Shown here: positions 36,178 to 44,490 of the stretch, piece by piece
Numbering within the stretch: the stretch's first letter is position 1
Layout: each line of letters begins with the position of its first letter
Assembly (NCBI GenBank): GCA_002842045.1
Contig: PHBX01000013.1
Coordinates: 39,887 to 103,886 of the forward strand
Reading direction: 5' to 3'
DNA: 64,000 nucleotides
From: Chloroflexi bacterium HGW-Chloroflexi-3
Lineage (GTDB): Bacteria > Chloroflexota > Anaerolineae > Anaerolineales > Anaerolineaceae
Notes under the pieces: model-generated
What the model was told of the DNA's origin: nothing
The model's input: the letters and a program-made list of their open reading frames with translations, nothing else
The model's database searches: none
Translations under genes and position numbers: made by a program

Positions 36178-36627
36178 TTATCCCCGTTCTGACTTCATGA
36201 CATCGTCCCGGCCAACGCGTTGCACGGATTGAATATCCTTACTGGGAAAAATGCGGCGATGCTCTAATTTTCGTCGACCAAAATTGAACAACAATCCTAC
36301 CTGTAAGCCGGTTGCCTTGAGGTAATTCAACACCTGGGCAATTTCATCATTCGTCAGGAGATGCGCAAAGGCCTTGATTTCAACCACCACCTGATTCTCC
36401 ACCAGTAAATCCAGGTAAAACAAACCCACCTGTTCACCATCCATCTCCACCGGTACGGGATGTTGATCTTCAACCTCAATCCCCAGGTTGATCAATTCAT
36501 TTTTCAGCGCGCGTTCGTAGATCTCTTCCTTAAAACCAGGTCCGATCTTGTTATGAATCGCCATGGCAGCCCCGTTAATTCAATAAGTCAGGTCATTCCC
36601 CGTTGCGTAGACGACAAGCTTACTCAT
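36178..36627 (-). pseudogene. GxxExxY protein gene interrupted by an in-frame stop
   Basis: The family signature GPGFKEEIYERAL and the PD-(D/E)XK-like core YLDLLVENQVVVEIKA are intact in the frame from the ATG at 36564 (128 residues). But the true family N-terminus lies upstream in the same frame: ATG at 36627, with CAGGAGAG before it, reads MSKLVVYATGNDLTY, then TGA (36580-36582), then INGAAMAIHNKIGPGF. Homologues have Glu or similar at the stop position. Either a pseudogene or a shortened protein made by internal start. Function of the family is unknown, often near defence genes. Confidence 0.8.
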
Positions 36628-37258
36628 GGTGATGCTCTCCTGAATGTTGATGGTTTATCACTTAATCATAGCAGAAAAGAAGTTTTTTTGAGTAAATTAT
36701 TTATGAACCATATTAAAAATAACCACCATTTACGAAATTTTCCTGGACTATTTTCGTTTACATAATGCCCTTTGGGTATTCGGTGCATATTCGTTGACGG
36801 CCTTTACTCCTGCCCGGGGTAAGGTCGAGCCCGGGGTAAGGACAAGCCCGGGGTAAGGTCGAGCCCGGGGTAAGGTCGAGCCCGGGGTAAGGTCGAGCCC
36901 GGGGTAAGGTCAAGCCCGGGGTAAGGTCAAGCCATTACCCCTACTTAAAATTTGCTATAATCATCAAAAGAGGGTGGACAATCTCAATAGCAATCGCATC
37001 CTCAGAATGACAATCATGACCAATTCCTATTCCTTTCTCATGCTAAAATTATCATGGTGGATGTATCATGTAAATAGGATTGAGGATTGAGATTCAGACC
37101 TATCTTTTTTCCTGTCCACTGTCCACTGTCCACTGTTGACTTTCATTGACCATTTCGGACTGTTCAAAATTGGACAGGGCAGCCTGGGCTTGTTGAAAAT
37201 CTTTATCAGAGCGAAACCCCTGCAAAGTCTCCGCCAGGATCAGGTCTCCCGTCAGCGG
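36628..37258. other. Intergenic region with simple repeats
   Basis: 630 bases without a supported gene. Holds the 17-bp tandem array described separately and a TGTCCACTGTCCACTG triplet near 37115. The 3' end (GTCAGCGGTCAGCGGTCAGCG) runs into the last codons of the following gene. Confidence 0.6.
36812..36930. repeat. 17-bp tandem array, seven copies
   Basis: Seven consecutive copies of GCCCGGGGTAAGGTCGA with variation at the last bases (GTCGA, GACAA, GTCAA), ending in GCCATTACCCCTAC. The same unit in other arrangement occurs at 63838-63967. Confidence 0.92.
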
Positions 37259-39316
37259 TCAGCGGTCAGCGTTGAGTAGCTCTTTTAGCTCGCTCACAGA
37301 AGTCACCGGCCGCCTGCACACAAACCCCTCACACACATAGGCTGTTGGCTTGCCATCCATCATCGGGCGATCATGTAACAACGCCGGGCTACCTTCTGGA
37401 AGCGGCAAGCCCGCAGCTGCCACCACCGTGTTGGGACGATACACACTCCGAATCTCAAGCAGGAATTCCGCCATCTGCGGGTCCTGCGGATCCCCTATCA
37501 GGGCGATCTGCCGGGTCTTACTCTGGTAGAAATCGGCGGCGGAGAGCCAGCGGCTGAAGGCGGTCGGATACTCGGCTGCCATCCCCGCCACCTGCGCCAG
37601 GGACTCTTCTGCCAGTTGCAGCCATTCTTCGTTGTCCGAAAAAGCTGCCATCTTCAGCAGCGCTTCGGTTGCCAGGGCATTGCCGGACGGGGTGGCGTTG
37701 TCCTGCAGATCTTTGGGACGCAGCAGCACGGTCTCGGCATCGCGGGTGGTATCGAAAAAGCCACCGTCGGGGTCATGGAACTGTTCGATCATCTCCCCGG
37801 TCAACGCCTGGGCCGCCACGAACCAGCGCGGGTTGAAATCGGACTGGTAGAGCTCCAGCAAGCCCAGAATCAGGGCGGCGTAATCCTCCAGGAAGACTTC
37901 CGGGCTGGTCTGCCCCTGCCGCCACGAACGTTGCAGTCGACCCTCCACCAGCATCTCACGCAGGATGAAGTCGGCGTTGCATTGCGCGACCTGCAGATAG
38001 GTGCTGTTCTCCAGGGAACGCGCGCCTTCGGCAAAGGCCGAGAGCATCAGTCCGTTCCAGGATGTCAGCACCTTGTCGTCCGTGCCGGGACGCACGCGAT
38101 TGGTGCGCTGCGACAATAATTGTGCGTGACGCTGCGCCAGTCTCGCAGGGATTTCTGCTGCGGGTATTGCAAAACGCTGCGCCAATTCTTCATCCGTCGC
38201 GACCCGTTGCAGTACGATCTTGCCTTCCCATCCCCCATGGGAGCCATCCTGGGTCAGTCCATAAGCAGACTCAAACAATGCATCAACCTCCCCCAGCGTT
38301 GCATGGATTTCGTCCAGCGTCCAGACGTAGAATTTACCCTCCACGCCTTCGGAGTCCGCGTCCAGGCTGGAGTAGAAGCCCCCTTGCGGTGCCAGCAGCT
38401 CGCGTTGCACAAAGCCGAGTGTCTCTTCCACCACCCGGCGGTAACGCGGCTCGCGGCTGATCTGCCAGGCATGCAGGTAAGCACTGGTCAGCTGGGCATT
38501 GTCATACAGCATTTTCTCAAAATGCGGCACCAGCCAGTCTTCATCGGTCGAATAGCGCGCGAATCCACCGCCAACGACATCGTACATCCCGCCGCGTGAC
38601 ATTGCGTCCAGGGCATGTTGCACCGACCGCAGGGACTGGGCATTGGGATCGCCTGAACCATGGTGGCGTCGCAACAGAAACCCCAGCGCCATCGGCTGCG
38701 GGAACTTGGGTGCTGTGCCCCAGCCGCCATGATCCCAATCATAGCTGCTGAGCAATATCCGTGTGGCTTGCCGGGTGGTTTCCGGCGTGAGGCTGCCCCC
38801 CGACGCATTGCCGGTCTTTTGCTGCAGGAGCGCATCAAGAATGCGCTGCCCGGATTGGATGACCTCATCGCGCTGGTTGTGCCAGTAGTCCGCCAACGCG
38901 AGCAGCACTTCGTGAAAGGAGGGCATCCCATAGCGCGGGCGCGGTGGGAAGTAGGTACCGCCATAAAACGGGACCAGATCGGGCGTGAGGAAGACCGACA
39001 TCGGCCAACCGCCCTGCCCGGTAAAGGCTACCACCGCGGACATGTAGATGCCATCCAGGTCGGGACGTTCTTCGCGGTCGACCTTGATGTTGATGTAGTG
39101 CTGGTTCATCAACGCTGCGATGGCCGGATCCTCGAACGATTCGTGCGCCATGACGTGGCACCAATGGCAGGCAGCATAGCCAATGCTCAGGAAGATAGGC
39201 TTGTCCTCTTGCCTGGCGCGCTGCAATGCTTCGGGACCCCAGGGGTACCAGTCTACCGGGTTGCCGGCGTGCTGCAGCAGATAGGGAGAGGTGGTGTGAG
39301 CGAGTTGGTTGGTCAT
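37259..39316 (-). CDS. Thioredoxin-domain protein of the YyaL/SSP411 family
   Basis: 685 residues from the ATG at 39316, chosen because GAGGAT lies at proper distance; a start at 39340 is possible. N-terminal thioredoxin-like domain with the family hallmark [27 protein letters not shown] (CxxC) and [32 protein letters not shown], then a long (alpha/alpha)6-barrel-like part (N-acylglucosamine epimerase fold). Function not established. The last codons derive from the repeat TCAGCGG and differ from the family. Confidence 0.93.
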   Translation of the reverse strand: MTNQLAHTTSPYLLQHAGNPVDWYPWGPEALQRARQEDKPIFLSIGYAACHWCHVMAHESFEDPAIAALMNQHYINIKVDREERPDLDGIYMSAVVAFTGQGGWPMSVFLTPDLVPFYGGTYFPPRPRYGMPSFHEVLLALADYWHNQRDEVIQSGQRILDALLQQKTGNASGGSLTPETTRQATRILLSSYDWDHGGWGTAPKFPQPMALGFLLRRHHGSGDPNAQSLRSVQHALDAMSRGGMYDVVGGGFARYSTDEDWLVPHFEKMLYDNAQLTSAYLHAWQISREPRYRRVVEETLGFVQRELLAPQGGFYSSLDADSEGVEGKFYVWTLDEIHATLGEVDALFESAYGLTQDGSHGGWEGKIVLQRVATDEELAQRFAIPAAEIPARLAQRHAQLLSQRTNRVRPGTDDKVLTSWNGLMLSAFAEGARSLENSTYLQVAQCNADFILREMLVEGRLQRSWRQGQTSPEVFLEDYAALILGLLELYQSDFNPRWFVAAQALTGEMIEQFHDPDGGFFDTTRDAETVLLRPKDLQDNATPSGNALATEALLKMAAFSDNEEWLQLAEESLAQVAGMAAEYPTAFSRWLSAADFYQSKTRQIALIGDPQDPQMAEFLLEIRSVYRPNTVVAAAGLPLPEGSPALLHDRPMMDGKPTAYVCEGFVCRRPVTSVSELKELLNADR

Positions 39317-39336
39317 CGTATCCTCAATGTCAGGAT

Positions 39337-39660
39337 TCACAAATTTATTTCGCGAATTCGCTCTCGCAACATTTTCACCGTTGGGGAGCCCTTAAGACCT
39401 TCTTCTGTATGATACACTCTACAGGCAATCTGGTATGTTGTTCGTTCTTCAGGCCACAAATCCTGTCCATTGATATGGAATGAAGGTGACCCCAGAAATT
39501 TCTCTTTGGTTGCGTCTTCTTCATTGTTAATGAGAACAAGTTGAATATCTACATTGTGCATCCCTTCGTCTTTCAAAGCAGAATTGAGATTTTCGAGACC
39601 ATATACCCAGTTGGGGCAATCTTCAAAATACAACATTTCAATTTTTGGTTTTGTCATCAT
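39337..39660 (-). CDS. Small thioredoxin-fold protein
   Basis: 107 residues: [19 protein letters not shown] has one Cys at the CxxC position (CPNW), followed by [15 protein letters not shown] and a C-terminal [12 protein letters not shown]. This resembles the thioredoxin-like proteins found near ars/mer genes (alkylmercury-lyase-associated/DUF2703 type) whose redox role is unclear. Twenty bases upstream of YyaL, same strand, so probably one operon. Confidence 0.7.
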   Translation of the reverse strand: MMTKPKIEMLYFEDCPNWVYGLENLNSALKDEGMHNVDIQLVLINNEEDATKEKFLGSPSFHINGQDLWPEERTTYQIACRVYHTEEGLKGSPTVKMLRERIREINL

Positions 39661-39867
39661 TATTTAGTTCCTCACTCATTGATTTTTCTTTCCGGGAGGT
39701 TGTGAAAAATCGTCAGATCGTTTTTATTAAGATACCAATTTGCACGCCCCAATGCAAAGATTTGTATGGGCAACGGCTTGTCTCCGGTCTCCCGTCCCCC
39801 GTCACAGTCGCGGTCAGATGTGAGCCATCAGCTACGAGCCCTCTCCTCTACGGGCACTGAATTAACC

Positions 39868-40138
39868 CCTGCGCCCAAAGGCAGCCACCGCAGGTGGGAT
39901 GATCGTTTCCAAAACAGTCTTCCAGGTTTACCTCAGCCATGTTACAGCTGTTGCAATAGGTGCAGAATGTACACGCGTGCCGGGCTGGTAGTCGAACGTG
40001 TTATCCTGAATCCGCCCTCTGAATGCTGGGGGTGCACAAGGGTTCTATCGGATAGTCCATATTCTGTGGATTTTCGGCAGGAATTACCAGATGACCGTTA
40101 TCATCCAGCTCTATTCGTAAATTCTCGGGTTACTTCAT
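39868..40138 (-). pseudogene. Remnant of a small Cys-rich protein gene
   Basis: On the minus strand ATG at 40138 reads MK, TAA, then PENLRIELDDNGHLVIPAEN and PQNMDYPIEPLCTPSI before another stop; in a shifted frame further on are TFCTYCNSCNMAEVNLEDCF and NDHPTCGGCLWAQG. At least one stop and one frameshift interrupt it. Six cysteines in CxxC pairs suggest a metal-binding protein. Not recognised as a known family. The stretch 39661-39867 holds only simple sequence. Confidence 0.5.
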
Positions 40139-40179
40139 GTGGTTGAAGAGCGGGGTTTTTGATCATCCCGTTCTCTTCC

Positions 40180-41271
40180 TCATTTACAAATATCGGGTTT
40201 CGGCACACCCGGGGTTAATTCCCCTTTGAACAAGCGTTTTTGCAGCCAGAAGGCCACATTCACCAGTCCAATCATGACCGGCACCTCCACCAAAGGACCT
40301 ATCACCGCGGCAAATGCCTGTCCGGAGCGCAACCCAAAGACGGCTACAGCTACCGCAATTGCCAATTCGAAGTTATTGGAAGCAGCCGTAAACGACAGGG
40401 TGGTTGTTTGCTGGTAATTGGCGCCAATCATTTTGCCCATCACAAAGCTGACCAGGAACATGATCACGAAGTACAGCAGCAAGGGGATCGCAATGCGCAC
40501 CACATCCAGCGGGATGGATACGATCAGATTACCCTTCAGGCTGAACATTACCAGGATCGTGAACAGCAGTGCGATTAAGGTCACCGGGCTGATTTTGGGC
40601 ATGAAGGTCTTGTAATACCATTCTTTGCCTTTGACGCGCGTCAGCACCATATTGGTGATAAAGCCGGCAATGAACGGGATGCCCAGGTAAATAAATACGG
40701 ATTTGGCAATTTCAGCAATGGTGATGTGCACAGCAACGCCTTCCATGCCAAACCAGGTGGGCAACACGGTAATGAAGACATACGCATACACACTGAAGAA
40801 CAACACCTGAAAGATGCTGTTGAACGCCACAAGACCGGCCGCATATTCGGTATCGCCTTTCGCCAGATCATTCCAGACGATCACCATGGCAATACAACGC
40901 GCCAACCCGATCAGAATTAACCCGGACATATACTCGGGATACCCACGCAAAAAGATGATCGCAAGCACAAACATCAGAATGGGACCAATGATCCAGTTTT
41001 GAACCAGTGACAGGCCTAAAACTTTCCAATTGCGAAAGATTTTGCCCAATTCATCGTAATGGACTTTGGCTAATGGCGGATACATCATCAAAATCAGGCC
41101 AATGGCAATCGGGATATTGGTGGTACCTACAGAGACCGCCTGGTTGAACGCTTCAATAACATCGGGAATCAGGTATCCAACCCCAACCCCAATCGCCATC
41201 GCCAGGAAAATCCACAGCGTAAGATAACGATCCAGAAATGACAATCTCTTGGTTACACTTTTTTGTTCCAT
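40180..41271 (-). CDS. Arsenite efflux transporter, ACR3 family
   Basis: 363 residues, ten hydrophobic segments. ACR3-type pattern: [20 protein letters not shown] at the N-terminus, [17 protein letters not shown], and [19 protein letters not shown] with the conserved Cys, then [17 protein letters not shown] near the end. Pumps arsenite (and perhaps antimonite) using the membrane potential. Placed 15 bases after arsR and thus under its control. No arsC or arsA is seen in the window. Confidence 0.95.
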   Translation of the reverse strand: MEQKSVTKRLSFLDRYLTLWIFLAMAIGVGVGYLIPDVIEAFNQAVSVGTTNIPIAIGLILMMYPPLAKVHYDELGKIFRNWKVLGLSLVQNWIIGPILMFVLAIIFLRGYPEYMSGLILIGLARCIAMVIVWNDLAKGDTEYAAGLVAFNSIFQVLFFSVYAYVFITVLPTWFGMEGVAVHITIAEIAKSVFIYLGIPFIAGFITNMVLTRVKGKEWYYKTFMPKISPVTLIALLFTILVMFSLKGNLIVSIPLDVVRIAIPLLLYFVIMFLVSFVMGKMIGANYQQTTTLSFTAASNNFELAIAVAVAVFGLRSGQAFAAVIGPLVEVPVMIGLVNVAFWLQKRLFKGELTPGVPKPDICK

Positions 41272-41285
41272 GATGAAGGTCTCCT

Positions 41286-41696
41286 TTAATTTTTAATTAT
41301 TGGGGAATTTGGTCGACAAACTGTTTTGGCGTCCAGTTCTGGTTTACAACGCGGGCAGGTACAATTTGTTTCGGTTCTGCTGGATAATTTTTGCAGGGAT
41401 TCTGTCGTAATCTGTAGAATTTCTGCAGCCTGAAGGAGGAAATGGATGAGCTCAGGCTTGGCCAAGCGGTAATAGACATGTCTTCCATCCCGCCGCGTGG
41501 TGACGAATCCTGCTTTTCGTAACGCCATCAGATGTTGAGAAATCCGAGCTTGTCGAATGTCCAATAACGCTTCCAGATGACAGACACAAGCTTCCTGTTC
41601 CGCAATAATGAATACGATTTGAACCCGAGCGCTTTGTCCCAGAATAGATAAGAGTTGTGATATTTCTTTATCGGGATTATTCAATAACTTATTCAT
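41286..41696 (-). CDS. arsR: ArsR-family metalloregulator
   Basis: 136 residues from the ATG at 41696. Winged helix with the alpha-3 metal site [12 protein letters not shown] (Cys-x-Cys), [20 protein letters not shown] recognition helix and [10 protein letters not shown] wing. The C-terminal [18 protein letters not shown] adds more Cys residues that may bind As(III). Represses the arsR-acr3 operon until arsenite binds. An operator-like palindrome overlaps the start codon. Confidence 0.93.
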   Translation of the reverse strand: MNKLLNNPDKEISQLLSILGQSARVQIVFIIAEQEACVCHLEALLDIRQARISQHLMALRKAGFVTTRRDGRHVYYRLAKPELIHFLLQAAEILQITTESLQKLSSRTETNCTCPRCKPELDAKTVCRPNSPIIKN

Positions 41697-41706
41697 GATT
41701 ATGAAT
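41691..41706. promoter_or_regulatory. Possible ArsR operator
   Basis: Palindrome ATTCAT-GATT-ATGAAT, overlapping the arsR start codon; the shape matches ArsR-type operators. Confidence 0.5.
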
Positions 41707-41921
41707 ATATTATAGCCAGGATTACTAATACGAACAGCGAATGACGTCACTTTTCTGAACGAAATTTGTCATCGATTGCGGCTTATTTTTTAACGTTTTA
41801 ATGGGGGATCGTTGTTTTCTTACAGGGCTTCAGCCAGATCAACTGATTCCATTTTGAAGGAATACACCCTTTGGCTTATTGGATTTTTTTGGATTCTTTA
41901 ATATACTAATTTTAACCCCCT

Positions 41922-42908
41922 ATGAAGAAATTATTAATTTTACTTCTTGTTCTTTCCTTCAATCTTTCCCTGTTTTTGTCCTCAACCACATTACAGGCAT
42001 TTACGCATCCTGACGACCCGACTCTCTCACCAGATAGTTTCGCACAAACACAGGCAAACGTGAATTCCTTCAGTTGCGACGATGTGACAGATGTACCCGT
42101 GAGTGAGTGCGAAGCCCTGGTAGACCTCTACCTGAGCACCAATGGGGTGGGATGGAAAAACCAGCAAGAATGCAGTGGTGATGAATACGATGATTGCTGG
42201 CTGGCAACTACCAAGATTAGCCAATGGTTTGGGGTTACTGTGAAAGATGAACATGTAACCATTGTGTCCTTATACAGCAATCTATTAACCGGGATAATTC
42301 CAGAAACTATAGGTCAGCTACCCTACCTGAAATTATTAGAACTTGCAGGGAATCAACTAACAGGGGCTATTCCTGAATCTTTGGGATTGTTAACTTTTCT
42401 CGAAGAAGCCTGCTTGACAAATAATCAATTATCAGGTCCTATCCCTGATACTTTAGGAGAAATGACTTCACTGTTAAAGCTTTCATTCAATGACAATTGG
42501 ATTGAAGGAGAAATTCCCGCATCATTGGGAAATTTAACTACCTTAACAAAATTTTCTTTGGGCAATAATCGATTATCCGGAACAATTCCGGACTCATTAG
42601 GACAACTAGTGAATGTAGATCGCTTTGAGGTCTATAAAAACAATTTAAGTGGTGGTCTGCCTGAATCCCTGGGGAACCTCGTAAAACTGAAAGAGTTGGT
42701 AATTAATGATACTTTGTTAAGTGGTAGCATACCGCTCAGTTTCACAAACCTGTCCAATGTGACCGCTTTTTACTTTTTCGGTACCCAGTTATGTGAACCT
42801 ACCACCCCCGAATTTCTTGCCTGGAAAGCTCTGGTCGGCATAGGCTGGCACGGCACCGACCTGTTTTGCATGGATTACCATCATTATCTGCCGATCATTT
42901 GCCGATAG
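41922..42908 (+). CDS. Secreted leucine-rich-repeat protein
   Basis: 328 residues. Signal peptide (KLLILLLVLSFNLSLFLSS), then a spacer with CDDVTDVPVSECEALVDLYLST, then six to seven plant-type LRRs with the LTGxIPxxLGxLxxL pattern (e.g. GIIPETIGQLPYLKLLELAG, GAIPESLGLLTFLEEACLTN). Ends soon after the last repeat without anchor. Such LRRs mediate protein binding outside the cell. No ribosome binding site is obvious before the ATG. Confidence 0.88.
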   Translation: MKKLLILLLVLSFNLSLFLSSTTLQAFTHPDDPTLSPDSFAQTQANVNSFSCDDVTDVPVSECEALVDLYLSTNGVGWKNQQECSGDEYDDCWLATTKISQWFGVTVKDEHVTIVSLYSNLLTGIIPETIGQLPYLKLLELAGNQLTGAIPESLGLLTFLEEACLTNNQLSGPIPDTLGEMTSLLKLSFNDNWIEGEIPASLGNLTTLTKFSLGNNRLSGTIPDSLGQLVNVDRFEVYKNNLSGGLPESLGNLVKLKELVINDTLLSGSIPLSFTNLSNVTAFYFFGTQLCEPTTPEFLAWKALVGIGWHGTDLFCMDYHHYLPIICR

Positions 42909-43013
42909 GGACCACCCTTGTGGTTGCCCTAGGGTAGGGACAAGCCACTACCACTACAGGTATTTTCTAACCTCGATTTTTCCTTTTTTGGTTTGCCAAA
43001 ACCTGATTTTTAA
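42909..43013. repeat. Decayed repeat of the GGGGTAAGGACAAGCC family
   Basis: Contains CCTAGGGTAGGGACAAGCC followed by ACTACCACTACAGG, a decayed relative of the ends of the arrays at 36.8 and 63.9 kb. Confidence 0.5.
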
Positions 43014-43672
43014 TTGAAGAGCCCTTTAGAGGGAGCACTCGCTGGTGGAGGTGATCCTGCCACCGCCGGCGTATTGATCCTGCTGTGGATCATGATTTTC
43101 TCCACCTTATTTCGCACAGGGCTCCACCTGCCTGCGTTTTCGCTTGAGGCTTTTCTGCCGCCCAATCTGCGCTTCACCATCGGTCCGGCTATTTTCTCGC
43201 TATCCGATCCCAGCAACGCGCATATATCCGTCTTCACCCAAACCATGGATCATCTCCTTCCCGATCCACTGCCATATTTTGGTTCCCTGGTGGGGATCTT
43301 TGTGCTCATGTCGGCTTGCGCCGCCAGTGCGCAGGGATTGCAAAAGGCGTGGATCTGGTCTTTGTCACCACCCGCGGCGCTTCCGGGGAAAAAACCTGGC
43401 TGCGGGAAGGGTTATCCAGCAAGTTGGTGCACTTATTGGATATTCCGGTGCTGCCGATGCAGGTATTCGAGAGTGGCGCGCCGGAAGCCCCACACCTGGG
43501 TCGCATCCTGGTGGCTCTGGATGGTTCAGCCTTTTCGGAACAGATATTACCTTATGCCCGTTTATTGGGAAAACAATTCGATGTGGTTCAGCTCACCGAC
43601 AGCCCGGTCTTCATCCTGCCGATTATCAAAGAACTGGCAATTTCACATACTCCTTCCAATATAATGAAGTGA
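43014..43672 (+). pseudogene. Chimeric remnant: membrane fragment plus universal stress protein pieces
   Basis: Frame 1 (43014-43320) encodes a hydrophobic fragment (TAGVLILLWIMIFSTLFRTG, then SLVGIFVLMSACA). In a shifted frame (43316-43672) lie GVDLVFVTTRGASGEKTWLR, the end of one universal stress domain, and GRILVALDGSAFSEQILPYA, the start of a second, cut at TPSNIMK. No frame spans both. Probably a frameshifted tandem USP gene joined to an unrelated membrane gene. Confidence 0.65.
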
Positions 43673-43680
43673 TTCAATAA

Positions 43681-43941
43681 TCAAGTACAGACCTTGCTGA
43701 TTTCTTCGATATGACGGTGGTCGGTTCCACAACAACCCCCCCACACAGTTGCGTTTGGTAAAATATTAAACAGTTCACCATACTCCAAACCCCAGGCATT
43801 AACAGTATTGTGGTAAGGATCTGCCCAGATCATTTGTGACGGAGGATCTGTTCCATCCTCCGCAACAACCACATTGGTAGAAGCGACCAATGCAAACAAC
43901 AAAATAAAAGAAAACATAAACATACTTTTTTTGCACATCAT
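43681..43941 (-). pseudogene. Homocysteine S-methyltransferase tail joined to a signal peptide
   Basis: 86 codons with a good ribosome binding site (GGAGG). Codons 1-25 look like a signal peptide (MFMFSFILLFALVASTNVVV); the rest, ending WGLEYGELFNILPNATVWGG, CCGTDHRHIEEI, match the last ~45 residues of homocysteine S-methyltransferases, including the Zn-binding Cys-Cys. A zinc enzyme of the cytosol should not have a signal peptide and the catalytic barrel is absent. Either a recombined relic or a new small secreted protein. Confidence 0.6.
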
Positions 43942-43998
43942 ATACCTCCAGTTGCGTGCAAACGAGCAGAACAAATTCTGTCTGCTTAGAAAATGGAT

Positions 43999-44409
43999 TT
44001 AATTGGCCCTGGGCAATAAAAGGGGAGATGGATTTACGGGGTGATTCCCTGATAAAAGGATTATAGGCAATTTGATTATACAAACATTGATAATAAAAAT
44101 CAATATAAGGTACAGACCGCCCTGATACCCTTCCGCCCCGGAAAACAGGCTCCCTTCTGCCAACCCCAGGCTTAACGGAAACTCAGGCATGTCAATACTT
44201 TGGATGACTTTCATTTGTCTCTCTGGGGTGATCTCTATGGTTGAAATAAATCCTATATTTTTTTCGATCTTTCCACCGGCATACAGAATGTTTGATTGCG
44301 GATCAAAAATCATGGCTGTCAGGCTTCCCGTTAATCCCAACTGCTGGATAGAAGTAAACATATTTTGGGTGGAAATATCCAAAATCACCAGATACCCGTC
44401 CGCATTCAC
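43999..44409 (-). pseudogene. Beta-propeller-like fragment
   Basis: Codes for NADGYLVILDISTQNMFTSI, MIFDPQSNILYAGGKIEKN, a repeat style like YncE/WD propellers, then turns into a hydrophobic stretch (LILIFIINVCIIKLPIILLS). Only ~1.5 blades remain and there is no credible start. A gene fragment. Confidence 0.5.
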
Positions 44410-44434
44410 CAGAAGAAGTCAACCCGAGATGTAG

Positions 44435-44490
44435 GGTGCATCCGTGATGCACCAATCTTTCTATTGAACTCTATGGTGCGTCAGCGACGC
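44435..44490. repeat. Short palindromes GGTGCATC/GATGCACC
   Basis: Perfect palindrome GGTGCATCCGTGATGCACC (44435-44453) and a similar unit GGTGCGTCAGCGACGCC at 44475-44491, partly in the comEC 3' end. Confidence 0.75.

Noticed and set aside
36812..36930. CRISPR array
   Set aside because: Units of 17 bp repeat head to tail with no variable spacers, and no cas genes are nearby.
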